Made by a program: the position numbers and the translations under genes. The notes beneath the pieces were generated by a model. It was not told the DNA's origin, made no database searches, and saw only the letters and a list, made by a program, of their open reading frames with translations. Of a DNA stretch of 64,000 nucleotides, positions 44,452-53,798 are shown piece by piece. Positions within the stretch are counted from its first letter, which is position 1. Each line of letters starts with the position of its first letter. This stretch comes from Pseudomonas brenneri (GTDB taxonomy: Bacteria > Pseudomonadota > Gammaproteobacteria > Pseudomonadales > Pseudomonadaceae): assembly GCF_007858285.1 (NCBI RefSeq), contig NZ_VFIL01000009.1:186001-250000 (forward strand), written 5' to 3'.

Positions 44452-45831
44452 ATGAGTCGTACGCAAAGCTCCAATGACCTCGAACAGGGGCTCAAACCGC
44501 GACATGTCACCATGTTGTCGATTGCCGGTGTGATCGGCGCCGGTCTGTTTGTCGGCTCCGGCCACGCGATTGCGGCAGCCGGGCCCGCCGTGCTGCTGGC
44601 CTATGCGGCGGCCGGTACGCTGGTGGTGCTGGTGATGCGCATGCTGGCCGAGATGGCCGTCGCGTCTCCCGACACCGGTTCTTTTTCCACCTACGCCGAC
44701 CGGGCGATCGGGCATTGGGCCGGCTTCACCATCGGCTGGCTGTACTGGTGGTTCTGGGTGCTGGTGATTCCCCTGGAAGCCAACGCCGCCGCGACCATCC
44801 TGCATGCCTGGTTCCCCGACGTGGCGATCTGGGCTTTTACCCTGGTCATTACCTTGCTGCTGACCGCTACCAACCTGTTCAGCGTGAAGAACTACGGCGA
44901 GTTCGAGTTCTGGTTTGCGCTGATTAAAGTGGTGGCGATCATCGGTTTTGTGATTCTCGGCGTGCTGGCGATTTTCGGCCTTTTGCCGGGCAGCCAAGTC
45001 AGCGGCGTTTCGCACCTGTTCGACACCCAGGGCTTTTTGCCCAACGGTATGGGCGCGGTGTTGGCGGCAATCCTGACCACCATGTTCTCGTTCATGGGCA
45101 CCGAGATCGTGACCATTGCCGCCGCAGAATCGAAAAACCCTGGGCAGCAGATCACCAAGGCCACCAACTCGGTGATCTGGCGGATCGGCTTGTTCTACCT
45201 GGTATCGATCTTCATCGTCGTGGCCTTGGTGCCGTGGAACGATCCTACGCTCGCGGCCGTCGGTTCCTATCAGACCGTGCTGGAGCGCATGGGCATCCCG
45301 AATGCCAAGCTGATTGTCGACCTGGTGGTCTTGGTCGCTGTGACCAGTTGCCTGAACTCGGCGCTGTACACCGCGTCGCGCATGCTGTTCTCCCTGGGGC
45401 GTCGTGGTGATGCTCCGGCGGTGGCCAAGCGCACCAACAAGAGTGGCACGCCTTACTGGGCGGTGATGTTGTCCACAGGCGCGGCATTCCTCGCGGTGTT
45501 TGCCAACTACGTGGCACCGGCTGCGGTGTTTGAGTTCCTGCTGGCCAGCTCCGGCGCGATTGCGCTGCTGGTGTACCTGGTGATTGCGGTATCGCAACTG
45601 CGCATGCGTCAGAAACGTACGGCAGCGGGCGAGAAAATTGCCTTCAAGATGTGGCTGTTCCCGGGCCTGACCTACGCGGTGATCGTGTTTATCGTCGGTG
45701 CGTTGACCATCATGCTGTTCCAGGAGGCGCACCGGGTGGAGATCATCGCGACCGGTGTCTTGAGTTTGCTGGTGGTGGCGGCGGGGTTGCTGGTGGCGAG
45801 CCGGCGCCTCGGGGCTGCGGTGCTTAACTGA
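44452..45831 (+). CDS. GabP-type amino-acid permease
   Basis: A 459-residue APC-superfamily permease with 12 membrane segments. Landmarks: LKPRHVTMLSIAGVIGAGLFVGSG, MRMLAEMAVASPDTGSFSTYADRAIG and FSFMGTEIVTIAAAESKNP, as in GABA/aromatic amino-acid permeases. The ATG at 44452 is preferred to a GTG two codons earlier. It may take up GABA, a product of putrescine breakdown, but the substrate is inferred. Confidence 0.88.
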   Translation: MSRTQSSNDLEQGLKPRHVTMLSIAGVIGAGLFVGSGHAIAAAGPAVLLAYAAAGTLVVLVMRMLAEMAVASPDTGSFSTYADRAIGHWAGFTIGWLYWWFWVLVIPLEANAAATILHAWFPDVAIWAFTLVITLLLTATNLFSVKNYGEFEFWFALIKVVAIIGFVILGVLAIFGLLPGSQVSGVSHLFDTQGFLPNGMGAVLAAILTTMFSFMGTEIVTIAAAESKNPGQQITKATNSVIWRIGLFYLVSIFIVVALVPWNDPTLAAVGSYQTVLERMGIPNAKLIVDLVVLVAVTSCLNSALYTASRMLFSLGRRGDAPAVAKRTNKSGTPYWAVMLSTGAAFLAVFANYVAPAAVFEFLLASSGAIALLVYLVIAVSQLRMRQKRTAAGEKIAFKMWLFPGLTYAVIVFIVGALTIMLFQEAHRVEIIATGVLSLLVVAAGLLVASRRLGAAVLN

Positions 45832-45865
45832 TCAGTTGAAGTCTGCTGCTAACGCCACGAAACAC

Positions 45866-45965
45866 TGTAGGAGCGAGCTTGCTCGCGAAAAACGTCAACG
45901 ATAACGCGTACAGCCTGAATAAACGCGTTGTTCTTGAGTTCTTCGCGAGCAAGCTCGCTCCTACA
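45866..45965. repeat. REP doublet (REPIN-like)
   Basis: Two inverted copies of a 24-bp sequence with core GAGCGAGCTTGCTCGCGAA lie at 45866-45889 and 45942-45965, separated by 52 bases. Typical of paired Pseudomonas REP elements in spaces between convergent genes. Confidence 0.9.
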
Positions 45966-45976
45966 TGGGTTTTGTA

Positions 45977-46390
45977 TCAATCTTGCGAATGGGTCAGTGC
46001 TTGCGACGCCGCCACGTAGTCGGCCTGGAACACTGGCGATTCAATCCACGCCAACGCTGCTGCTTCATCATCGCTATGGGTGGACCACTGCCGATACTCG
46101 ATCAGCGCCGCGAGGATAAAGTCGGTGGCGTTTTCTTCGCCTTCCTGCTCCAGCACCAGCGCCAGCAACGGGTGCGCCAGGAAGGCCGCACACAGCGCCT
46201 GCTGGCTGGTCTCGCCGGCCTCGCGCATGTCCACGAACAGTTCGGTCAAATCCACCGATTCAAGGTCAATACGCTCGTCGTCGTCGGCAAACGCATCCTG
46301 CTTGGGTGCATTGGCGCGCTGGGTGCGGTTCTGCTTGGCCTTGGCTTTTGCCCGTTGGGCACGTTTTTGCTGCTTGTCTGGCGAAGCCAT
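45977..46390 (-). CDS. Conserved-type hypothetical protein
   Basis: A 137-residue soluble protein with a very basic N-terminal helix (KQQKRAQRAKAKAKQNRTQRAN, about 6-27) and an acidic helical remainder (DDDERIDLESVDLTELFVDM). The start at 46390 is chosen because GGACGTGAGCCC precedes it and the upstream part is unlike coding sequence. The basic tail could bind RNA. I do not recognise a function. Confidence 0.7.
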   Translation of the reverse strand: MASPDKQQKRAQRAKAKAKQNRTQRANAPKQDAFADDDERIDLESVDLTELFVDMREAGETSQQALCAAFLAHPLLALVLEQEGEENATDFILAALIEYRQWSTHSDDEAAALAWIESPVFQADYVAASQALTHSQD

Positions 46391-46460
46391 GGGCTCACGT
46401 CCTTGGTTCAGGATCTGGGTGGCGTATTGAAGCGCAGGTCTGGCGAAATCCCAAGGGTTT

Positions 46461-47369
46461 CTACAGCCGCGCACCCGGTGTGTCGGCCGCGAGCTGGCCG
46501 TGCTGCAGCCAGGTCAGCGCAATCGGCCATAAGCGATCCTGATATTCACTGCGGAAAAACGCGAAATGCCCGACGGCTTCTTCGCCAATATCCGTCGGCG
46601 CAATCCGCAAGTGCAGGCGCTCGCTGGCGTGGAAGTAGTCCAGCAGACGTTCAATGGCTGGTACCGTGCCAAACGGGTCGTCGGTAATGCTGATCGCCAG
46701 GATCTGTGCCTTCACCCGGGCAAAGGGCAGCTCGCCCAAGGCGCGCCCACTGGGCCGTGTCTGGTAGGTGGGCGTGGGGCTGCTCCAGTCACGCACCACC
46801 CCGGCTGGCGTGTCTTCCAGCCAACCCAGGCGCTTGCCTGGGAAATACCCGCACACGGCCGTCACCAGCGGCATCACCAAGTGCCACTTGGCCAACATCC
46901 GCCAGCGGCCATTCGCCTGGTAGTCACGCCAGTACGCAAACTGCGCGCCCACCGTGACCAGCCGCCTGATGGCGGCACCCGATGCGCCAAGCCCGGCCGC
47001 GCAACCGCCAAAGCTGTGGCCGACCACATCAATGGGCTGCCCGGCAAACTCCCGCTGCGCGCGCTGCATGATCGCCTCGAAATCCAGCCGGCCCCAGTCT
47101 GACCACGAGGCCTTGAACCCGCGCAATGAGCCGCTGCGTGATTCGCCGATACCGCGATAGTCGTAAGTGATGACGTCAAAACCGTTGGCAAACAGATAGT
47201 CGGCGAAGCGCGAATAGTGACGACAGCGCACGGACGTGGCGGCGTTGATGATCACCACCGGGCGCTTGATATCCGTGCGTATATGCCGCCAGGTAAAGCC
47301 TCCGATGGGGTAGTTGTCGGCGGCGGGCTCGCGGAATGCCTCGGGGTGAAGGCGGGTGGGCAGGTTCAT
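46461..47369 (-). CDS. Alpha/beta-hydrolase
   Basis: A 302-residue hydrolase of the lipase/esterase fold. The nucleophile elbow is GHSFGG (Ser119), after the oxyanion-type region INAATSVRCRHYSRFA; ISITDDPFGTV and EEAVGHFAFF carry the probable Asp and His. It belongs to a proteobacterial group of uncharacterised hydrolases. It lies downstream of nothing obvious and stands alone on the minus strand. Confidence 0.85.
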   Translation of the reverse strand: MNLPTRLHPEAFREPAADNYPIGGFTWRHIRTDIKRPVVIINAATSVRCRHYSRFADYLFANGFDVITYDYRGIGESRSGSLRGFKASWSDWGRLDFEAIMQRAQREFAGQPIDVVGHSFGGCAAGLGASGAAIRRLVTVGAQFAYWRDYQANGRWRMLAKWHLVMPLVTAVCGYFPGKRLGWLEDTPAGVVRDWSSPTPTYQTRPSGRALGELPFARVKAQILAISITDDPFGTVPAIERLLDYFHASERLHLRIAPTDIGEEAVGHFAFFRSEYQDRLWPIALTWLQHGQLAADTPGARL

Positions 47370-47576
47370 GACGGGCCTCGGTCCATGCGCTTTCGATGGG
47401 GTTTGGTGACCCGTGCGCAGTTTTTATTGGAAGTTGACGCTAACAAAATCGACGGACAAAGGCTCGTGATCTTTAAATGCAACTGGGTGCGGGGAATGTT
47501 GCATTTGGTTCAGGCGTGATTCAGGCGTGCTGTCGGCAATATACGCCAGCATTCCCCCGGCCTGGCAGGTTGAACC

Positions 47577-49217
47577 ATGGAACACCGCACGCGTTTTCGT
47601 CTGGAGGCCCTGGGTGTTTTCCTGGTGGCCCTACTGCTGTTTACAGCAGGTATCTGGGATCAGCAGCCGCAAGGGTTTGACGGGCGTTGGGCGGTGTTCC
47701 TGCAGGAAATGTTTCGCCACGGCGCGAGCCTCTTCCCCACCACCTACGGTGAGCCTTACCCGGATTACCCAGGCACCGCGACCTATTTCAGCCTGCTCTT
47801 CGCTCGGCTGTTCGGCGCGCCTAACGACCTGGCTAACGTCATGCCCACCGCCCTGGCTTCGGCTGGGGTGATGGCGCTGGTCTACCGTTTGCTGGTGCCT
47901 TGCGGGCGAGCCTGGGCGTTGCTGACAGTGTTACTGACGGCATTGACTGCCCAGTTGCTGGAGAAGTCGCGCTCGGTCTGCCTGGATCAAATGGTCTCTT
48001 TATTGTGCCTGGGCTGTTTCTACCTGCTGCACACCGGTGAGCGCCTGGGGTCGCGGCTGCGCCAATACGCAATCTTTCCCCTGTTCGTGGCGGCGTTTGC
48101 CATTCGTGGCCCTCTGGGGCTGATCGAGGTCTGTGGGGTTGCTTGTGTGTACTGGGCGCTGGGGCCTGCGCGCTCGCGAGAAGAGAAGATTGGCCTGCTG
48201 AAAAAGGTGATTGCCCACGGGGTGATCGGACTGATCCTGCTGGCTGCCTGTTGGTGGGTGCTCTTGAAGCTGGCGCGGATCAGCGGGGGCGATGGGTTTG
48301 CCGATGAGGTGCAGAAGATGCAGGTGGCCGGTCGTCTTGATGAAAGCGGCGAGCCGTTTTACTTCTACTTCAAGCTGAGCCTGTATCGCTATTTCCCGGT
48401 GATACCGTTGGCGCTGGCGACGTTGATTGCCCTGCGCCATACATGGTCGGCGCGTCATGATGAGGCGGATGTGCGGTTGATGCTGCGCCTGGGCGGTTGT
48501 GGCTTGATGATCCTGTTGGGGCTGTCGGTGCCGAACTTCAAGCGCGCGTACTACATCGTGCCTATGGTTCCGATGTTTGCCGCTGTGGCGGCCTATGGCC
48601 TGCTTCAGGCCCGAGGCTGGCTGCTTGGCGTGCGTCGGGGCTATGAGTGGCTGGTGGCGATCCTGCCGCTGCTGGGGGTTGTCGTGGTATTGGTCTGCCG
48701 GCAACTGTGGAGCAAACACGGCTACTGGCCCGATGTCTCGGTGCCGGGATTGATTGCACTGTTGATTGCCCTGCAACTGGCGGCGGTCGTTGCCTGGCGT
48801 CGTCTGCGTGGTTGCGTCGCGCAGCGATTGGTGGTGCTCAGCCTGATCGCGTTGGCCACCCAATGGCTGGTGCTGGTGATGGTCGTGGAGCCGGCCAAGG
48901 ACCTGCAATTTGACACGAAAAACTTCGTGGGCGCCGTGGAAACCCTGCGGGCCGAGAATCCCGGGCAGTTGGTGTTTCTCAACCTCGGCAAGGACACCTG
49001 GGCCATTCGCTACATCATGAACCTGGACCACGACGAACAGCCGCTGTTTATCGGGCGCGACGACCTTGCGCAACTGAACGCGCTGCCGCGCTCGTCCTGG
49101 GTCATCGTCGCGCGCAAGGAAACCCAACTGCTACACGGCACGCCGCTGGAGCACCTGGCTCCAGCGTTCAATGGGCGGCTCAATGACAACCCGCTGCTGG
49201 TGTTCCGTGTGCCGTGA
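47577..49217 (+). CDS. ArnT-like membrane glycosyltransferase
   Basis: A 546-residue membrane protein with about a dozen hydrophobic segments, in the PMT/ArnT superfamily (GT-C fold). The first periplasmic loop has the acidic FDGRWAVFLQEMFRHGASLFPTTYGEPYPDYPGTATYFSLLFARLFG typical of the active site. Family members move sugars from polyprenyl carriers onto lipid A, protein or wall polymers. The acceptor is unknown. The C-terminal 100 residues form a soluble domain. Confidence 0.85.
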   Translation: MEHRTRFRLEALGVFLVALLLFTAGIWDQQPQGFDGRWAVFLQEMFRHGASLFPTTYGEPYPDYPGTATYFSLLFARLFGAPNDLANVMPTALASAGVMALVYRLLVPCGRAWALLTVLLTALTAQLLEKSRSVCLDQMVSLLCLGCFYLLHTGERLGSRLRQYAIFPLFVAAFAIRGPLGLIEVCGVACVYWALGPARSREEKIGLLKKVIAHGVIGLILLAACWWVLLKLARISGGDGFADEVQKMQVAGRLDESGEPFYFYFKLSLYRYFPVIPLALATLIALRHTWSARHDEADVRLMLRLGGCGLMILLGLSVPNFKRAYYIVPMVPMFAAVAAYGLLQARGWLLGVRRGYEWLVAILPLLGVVVVLVCRQLWSKHGYWPDVSVPGLIALLIALQLAAVVAWRRLRGCVAQRLVVLSLIALATQWLVLVMVVEPAKDLQFDTKNFVGAVETLRAENPGQLVFLNLGKDTWAIRYIMNLDHDEQPLFIGRDDLAQLNALPRSSWVIVARKETQLLHGTPLEHLAPAFNGRLNDNPLLVFRVP

Positions 49218-49242
49218 TCAGTTGTTCTGGCTTACAGCGCAA

Positions 49243-51387
49243 TCAAAAGTTGTAGGCCAACGTACCAACGATCGTACGACGGTTGCCGATGAAGCAATCG
49301 CCTCGCGCCAGGCATGTTGTGTAGTAGGTCTTGTCTTCAAGATTGGTTGCGTTGAGGGTCATGTTCCAGTTCTGGTAGCGGTACCCCAGCATCGCGTCCA
49401 GCAAGGTTGAAGACGGCGTCTTCACCCGGTCAGCGCCATCCCAACTGCTCCCCACATAGCGAACACCCGCACCGACACTGAACCCGGGAATGTCACCGAT
49501 GCTGAATCGATGCTGGCTCCATACCGAGGCCATGTTTTCGGGAACACTGGCCAGGCGTTTGCCTTGTTCTGCCGGTGAGCCGTTGAGGACGGTGGTGTCG
49601 GTGTAGCTGTAGGTGCCAATCAGGTCCCAGTCGGGTGTGACGGCTACCAGTGCTTCAAGCTCCAGGCCACGGGCGCGGGTCTCACCACTTTGCAGGGTGT
49701 TCATCGGATCCACGGGGTCGGGCATGCGGCGGTTCTGCTCGCGGATGTCATACACCGCTGCGGTGTAGAGGCTGCTGCTGCCAACCGGCTGATATTTCAC
49801 GCCCAGTTCCCACTGTTTGCCCTTGAGCGGTACGTAGGGTTCAAGCGTGCGCTGGTTGAGGCCGATTTGCGGCTGGAATGATTCGCTGTAGCTCAAGTAG
49901 GGCGCAATGCCGTTGTCGAACAGGTAGGTCAGGCCCGCGCGGCCGGTCACCTTGTCGTCCTTTTGCCGGGTTTTGCCTTGGGTCTGGCTGGCGGCCCAAT
50001 CCTTGCGCAGGCCCAGGGTCAGCAACCACTGTTCGTATTTGATCTGGTCTTGGGCATAGAGCCCTTGTTGCATGACCCGTTGTTCCGGGTCTGCGGTGAG
50101 GCGAATGATGGATGGATCAAAGGTGCCATACACCGGGTTGTACATGTTCAGGGGGGTTGCCGCGCCGCTGGCACTGTCCCGGTTGGTGACCGCATGCTGG
50201 TAGTCGCCCCCCAGCAGCAGGGTGTGTTGCAGTGGGCCGGTATCAAACCGGGCCTCGACGTTCTGGTCGGCGACCCAGACTTTGACCTCTGGCTTGGACA
50301 CGTAATAGACGCGGTCGAGGGTCTGGTTGTCGGGTTTAAAGAGTGGTTTTGCTGCATATTTCGAGTAGATCGACTGGTAGCTGACTTTGCTTTTCTGCCA
50401 GCGCAGGTTTTGGCGCAGCGTCCACGTATCGTTCAGGTGCCACGAGAATTGCGAGGTCAGGGCTGTCTGGTCACTGTCGTACTCGTCAAACCCCGGCTCG
50501 CTGGCGAAGCGGTTGCTGTGGAACCGACCGTACGGCGCGTTCCAGAGGGTGCCCTTATGTGGGAAAAACTGTGTGGTGGAGCCGCTGTCATCGCGCTGGA
50601 TGTTAGCCATCACGGTCCAGTCGATATCCTCGTTGGGGCGCCAGGTCAGCGACGGCATCAGGACCTGACGGTTATCTTTGACGTGATCAACCTGAGTGTC
50701 GCTGTCGCGTTGAATAGCCACCAGCCGATACAGCAAGGTGCCTTCTGGGTTGAGGGCGCCCGTGGTGTCCACCGCGACTTGCTTGCGGTTGTAATTGCCG
50801 TATTGCAGCTGCAGCTCGGTGTGTTGCTCGGCTTTGGGGCGTTTGCTGACCTGGTTGATCAGGCCGCCCACCGGGCTCTGCCCATACAGCATCGACGCGG
50901 GGCCCTTGAGTACTTCAAGGCGTTCGAGGGTGAAGGGGTCGGTGCGGATGTTGGTGTAACTGCCGAAGCTCTGCTGTAAACCATCAAGGAACAGGGCAGG
51001 CGCGCTGCCTCGCACTTTCGACCAGTCTCCCCGGCTATCGAGCCCAAAGGGTTCGGCCCGCACCCCGGAAACATAACGCAGTGCGTCCTGCACGGTCAGT
51101 GCGCCCTGGTCGCGCATGCGGTCGGCGCTGATCACGGAAATCGACTGAGGGATTTCGGTGATCGGGGTGTCGGTCTTGGCGCCTGTTGTACTGCGCTTGG
51201 CGACATAGCCTTGGACCGGGCCGTTTGCCGTTTCTTCGGAAGCCGTCGCCGTAATACTTTGGCTGGGCAGTTCGAGTTGGCCTTTCTCCTCGGCCGCGAC
51301 GGCGACGGGGACAAGCATCGAAACGAATCCGAAGGGGGCAAGGCTGAGTGCCTTCACCCATGAACCTGGCTCGCGTGCAAAGGGCAT
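49243..51387 (-). CDS. TonB-dependent hydroxamate-type siderophore receptor
   Basis: A 714-residue receptor with an N-terminal signal region (VKALSLAPFGFVSMLVPVAVA), a plug (about 75-190; IRTDPFTLERLEVLKGPASMLYGQSPVGGLINQVSKRP) and a barrel ending GTLAYNF. Two cysteines near the end (CLARGDCF) match the FhuA/FoxA group, which imports ferrichrome or ferrioxamine. A Fur-box-like site lies upstream. The ligand is inferred from the group. Confidence 0.9.
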   Translation of the reverse strand: MPFAREPGSWVKALSLAPFGFVSMLVPVAVAAEEKGQLELPSQSITATASEETANGPVQGYVAKRSTTGAKTDTPITEIPQSISVISADRMRDQGALTVQDALRYVSGVRAEPFGLDSRGDWSKVRGSAPALFLDGLQQSFGSYTNIRTDPFTLERLEVLKGPASMLYGQSPVGGLINQVSKRPKAEQHTELQLQYGNYNRKQVAVDTTGALNPEGTLLYRLVAIQRDSDTQVDHVKDNRQVLMPSLTWRPNEDIDWTVMANIQRDDSGSTTQFFPHKGTLWNAPYGRFHSNRFASEPGFDEYDSDQTALTSQFSWHLNDTWTLRQNLRWQKSKVSYQSIYSKYAAKPLFKPDNQTLDRVYYVSKPEVKVWVADQNVEARFDTGPLQHTLLLGGDYQHAVTNRDSASGAATPLNMYNPVYGTFDPSIIRLTADPEQRVMQQGLYAQDQIKYEQWLLTLGLRKDWAASQTQGKTRQKDDKVTGRAGLTYLFDNGIAPYLSYSESFQPQIGLNQRTLEPYVPLKGKQWELGVKYQPVGSSSLYTAAVYDIREQNRRMPDPVDPMNTLQSGETRARGLELEALVAVTPDWDLIGTYSYTDTTVLNGSPAEQGKRLASVPENMASVWSQHRFSIGDIPGFSVGAGVRYVGSSWDGADRVKTPSSTLLDAMLGYRYQNWNMTLNATNLEDKTYYTTCLARGDCFIGNRRTIVGTLAYNF

Positions 51388-51444
51388 CGCAACTCCTTGA
51401 TTATTTTTAGTGATGCGGGGGGAGGATATTTTGCGCGCAGCTTA

Positions 51445-51463
51445 AATGATAATAATTGCTATT
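51445..51463 (-). promoter_or_regulatory. Fur-box-like site
   Basis: AATGATAATAATTGCTATT, a near match to the Fur consensus, lies 58 bases before the receptor start; ATTGCTATTAGCAAT extends the dyad. Confidence 0.75.
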
Positions 51464-51557
51464 AGCAATATTGGTGTGCAGTCGATCCTGGCCTGGGGCC
51501 GCAACGGTTGACTGCGAAGTGACCTTCACCCTGAGCTACCTGTAGCTCATGAACGAA

Positions 51558-52229
51558 CTATTTGCAGCGGTACCCTTCAGGCATCGTAACGGTGTAATTG
51601 CGTTGCACACGGTCCTGGAAGTTCAGGTTCTGCAAGCCTTGCTGCACCACAAAGGCTTCGACCTTGGCGGCCTGGCAGTCGTCGTTGTAGGACGTCACGC
51701 GCAGCAGGTACACCGCGCGCTTGCTCGCTTCATCCCGCGCCGTGGCGGTGAAGGTGGTGAGGGTGGTGTAGCCGGTTCGTTCCGAACTGCCTACCGGGCC
51801 GTAGGTGGTGTTCGGGGTGCTGGTGCAGACCATTCGGTCGTCTTTTTTCTTACTGTTCTTGCACACGGTGGACGTGCTGGTCGGCACTTGCCCGTAGTCG
51901 GTGGCGACATAGCGGTAAGTCTTCTGGCGGCTGCCAATATCCAGGGTGACGGTCATTTTGATCGGCGCATGATGCTTGGGCTTGTTGGTGTCGGTAAACA
52001 CCTCGCGAAAACCCTGGTCCTTCAGCGCGCTGACCATGTCGCGCAGGTAGTAGCGGGCATTGAGAGCGTTTTCGTCGCTGCCGTTTGCCGATGTCACCAG
52101 TACGGGGGCTTGCCGGTCAAAGTGATAGTCCGGATCCGGGGTTGCGTTGATCGCGACGTCCATCGTCGTGGCGCATCCACTGAGCAGCGCTGTCAGCATT
52201 AATAGCGTGCAGAACAAGTACCGGGTCAT
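51558..52229 (-). CDS. Hypothetical lipoprotein
   Basis: A 223-residue lipoprotein (MTRYLFCTLLMLTALLSGC, Cys19) with a mature domain that starts ATTMDVAINATPDPDYHFDR. It has several paired cysteines (VCKNSKKKDDRMVC; Cys near the end in YRCK). It resembles small envelope proteins of unknown role in Pseudomonas. Monocistronic. Confidence 0.8.
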   Translation of the reverse strand: MTRYLFCTLLMLTALLSGCATTMDVAINATPDPDYHFDRQAPVLVTSANGSDENALNARYYLRDMVSALKDQGFREVFTDTNKPKHHAPIKMTVTLDIGSRQKTYRYVATDYGQVPTSTSTVCKNSKKKDDRMVCTSTPNTTYGPVGSSERTGYTTLTTFTATARDEASKRAVYLLRVTSYNDDCQAAKVEAFVVQQGLQNLNFQDRVQRNYTVTMPEGYRCK

Positions 52230-52390
52230 GAAATAACTACCTTGCTGAAAGTTGGGTAAAGGCTAGACGGTTGAGCTGCGCGATAAACAACCCTCAGGTG
52301 TTTACCGGGCCTGGCGCGGCATGCATGAAAGTATCCAGTTTCGGCTGTGGCGGCGTAAAGCCTGTGGGTATTAAATCGCAGGCAACAAAA

Positions 52391-52420
52391 AAACCGCACT
52401 AGCGGCCAGGCGGTTTTTTT
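52391..52420. terminator. Terminator after the MFS gene
   Basis: AAACCGC / GCGGTTT hairpin with seven T residues on the plus strand and seven A residues before it, so it also works leftward for the MFS and DAHP synthase transcript. Confidence 0.85.
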
Positions 52421-52518
52421 GTGTGTTGCAGATGACATTTGCAGTGGCGCGTTCTTGGCAGTGCGTTGTGCCAATAGCACCCTAGAATTGGGTCTCTTCT
52501 ATTTCAGATGAGCACTTC

Positions 52519-53763
52519 TCACAGGGTTTCATCAGGCAATCGCTGTTTTGTCTCAGCGCATGCTCTCGGCGTTGATATAGAGATAGGCAGAGCCGCTTCT
52601 ACCCCTCGTCCTGTCCTCATTTGCAGGCCTAGCATGGCAATGGCAACCAACGCCGCGCCTGCTCCCGCAATCGGTATATACGCCAGTCCCACATGGGTAA
52701 TCACCCAGCCCGCGCCTATGCCACTCAATGCCGTGCCAAGGTTGAACGAAGCGATATTAAGCCCCGAGGCCACTGCACTGGATTGCGGGATGTATTGGTT
52801 CGCCAGGCGCAACAAACGCAGGGTCGACATGGTGACGATGGCAAAGAACACCACCCCCAGCAGCCCGACCAGCGTCAAGGTGACGATCTTCGAATCCCCC
52901 CACAGGTACAGACCCAACAGGTTCAGCATTAAGGCCGTCAGCCCGCCAAGCAGGCACCGGTCGACATCGAAGGCATCCACAAGATGGCCGCCCAGCAAGT
53001 TGCCGAGAATGGAGCAGACGCCGAACAGCAGCATGGCGAAGCTCAGAACCTGCGGTTGGATACGGGTGATATCCAGCAGAAATGGCGAAACGAAGGTAAA
53101 GAACGAAAAGGTGGCCACGCTCACCAGCATGGCGATCGTGGCAGCCATCAGTAGTTCGCGGTGAAAGAGGGCGGTGAGGCCTTGTTTGATGCCCTGGCGT
53201 TCGTGGGGCTGGGGCGCAGGTTGAAGGCGCATCAGCAGCACCAGGCCAATGGTGCTGATCAGGCCCAAGCCGCCGATGGCCAGGAACACCACGCGCCACG
53301 ACCAGTAGCTGCCGAAGAAGGTACCGATAGGAACGCCGAAGGCGATGGACAGGGTCAGGCCCATCCACACCAGGGACAATGCCCGCCCGGCGCGCATCGG
53401 GTCGACCAGTTTGACCGCGGCATTGGATGCCACGGCCATGAACACCCCATGGGCCAGGCCGATGATGAAGCGCACGCCGTACAAGGTCACGATATTCGGT
53501 GCCAGGCTGATGGCCACGCTACCGACGGCGAGCACGGCGAGGGTCAGCAGCAGCACCGACTTGTCGCGCCAGGTGGCCAGCATTGCCGTGAGCAGCGGGG
53601 CGCCAATCGCCGCGCCCAGGGCGTAGGCCGCGATGGTCGAGCCGACGTGCGCGATGGATTCGTGCAGGTCCATGGAGATCGCCGACACCAGGCCGGCGAC
53701 GACGAATTCGGACAGGCCGAAAGTGAAGGTGCAGAGCGAAAAAATGTAGATGACGGCTGGCAT
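52519..53763 (-). CDS. MFS efflux transporter
   Basis: A 414-residue, 12-segment major-facilitator protein of the DHA1/AraJ type (LSEFVVAGLVSAISMDLHESIAHVGSTIAAYALGAAIGAP; FIIGLAHGVFMAVASNAAVKL). It lies 35 bases after the DAHP synthase gene on the same strand and next to a biosynthetic cluster, so it is probably the product exporter; this is inferred from position. Confidence 0.88.
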   Translation of the reverse strand: MPAVIYIFSLCTFTFGLSEFVVAGLVSAISMDLHESIAHVGSTIAAYALGAAIGAPLLTAMLATWRDKSVLLLTLAVLAVGSVAISLAPNIVTLYGVRFIIGLAHGVFMAVASNAAVKLVDPMRAGRALSLVWMGLTLSIAFGVPIGTFFGSYWSWRVVFLAIGGLGLISTIGLVLLMRLQPAPQPHERQGIKQGLTALFHRELLMAATIAMLVSVATFSFFTFVSPFLLDITRIQPQVLSFAMLLFGVCSILGNLLGGHLVDAFDVDRCLLGGLTALMLNLLGLYLWGDSKIVTLTLVGLLGVVFFAIVTMSTLRLLRLANQYIPQSSAVASGLNIASFNLGTALSGIGAGWVITHVGLAYIPIAGAGAALVAIAMLGLQMRTGRGVEAALPISISTPRACAETKQRLPDETL

Positions 53764-53798
53764 AGGAACTCAAGTTTTAGGAAAAGGGCAGGTGCACC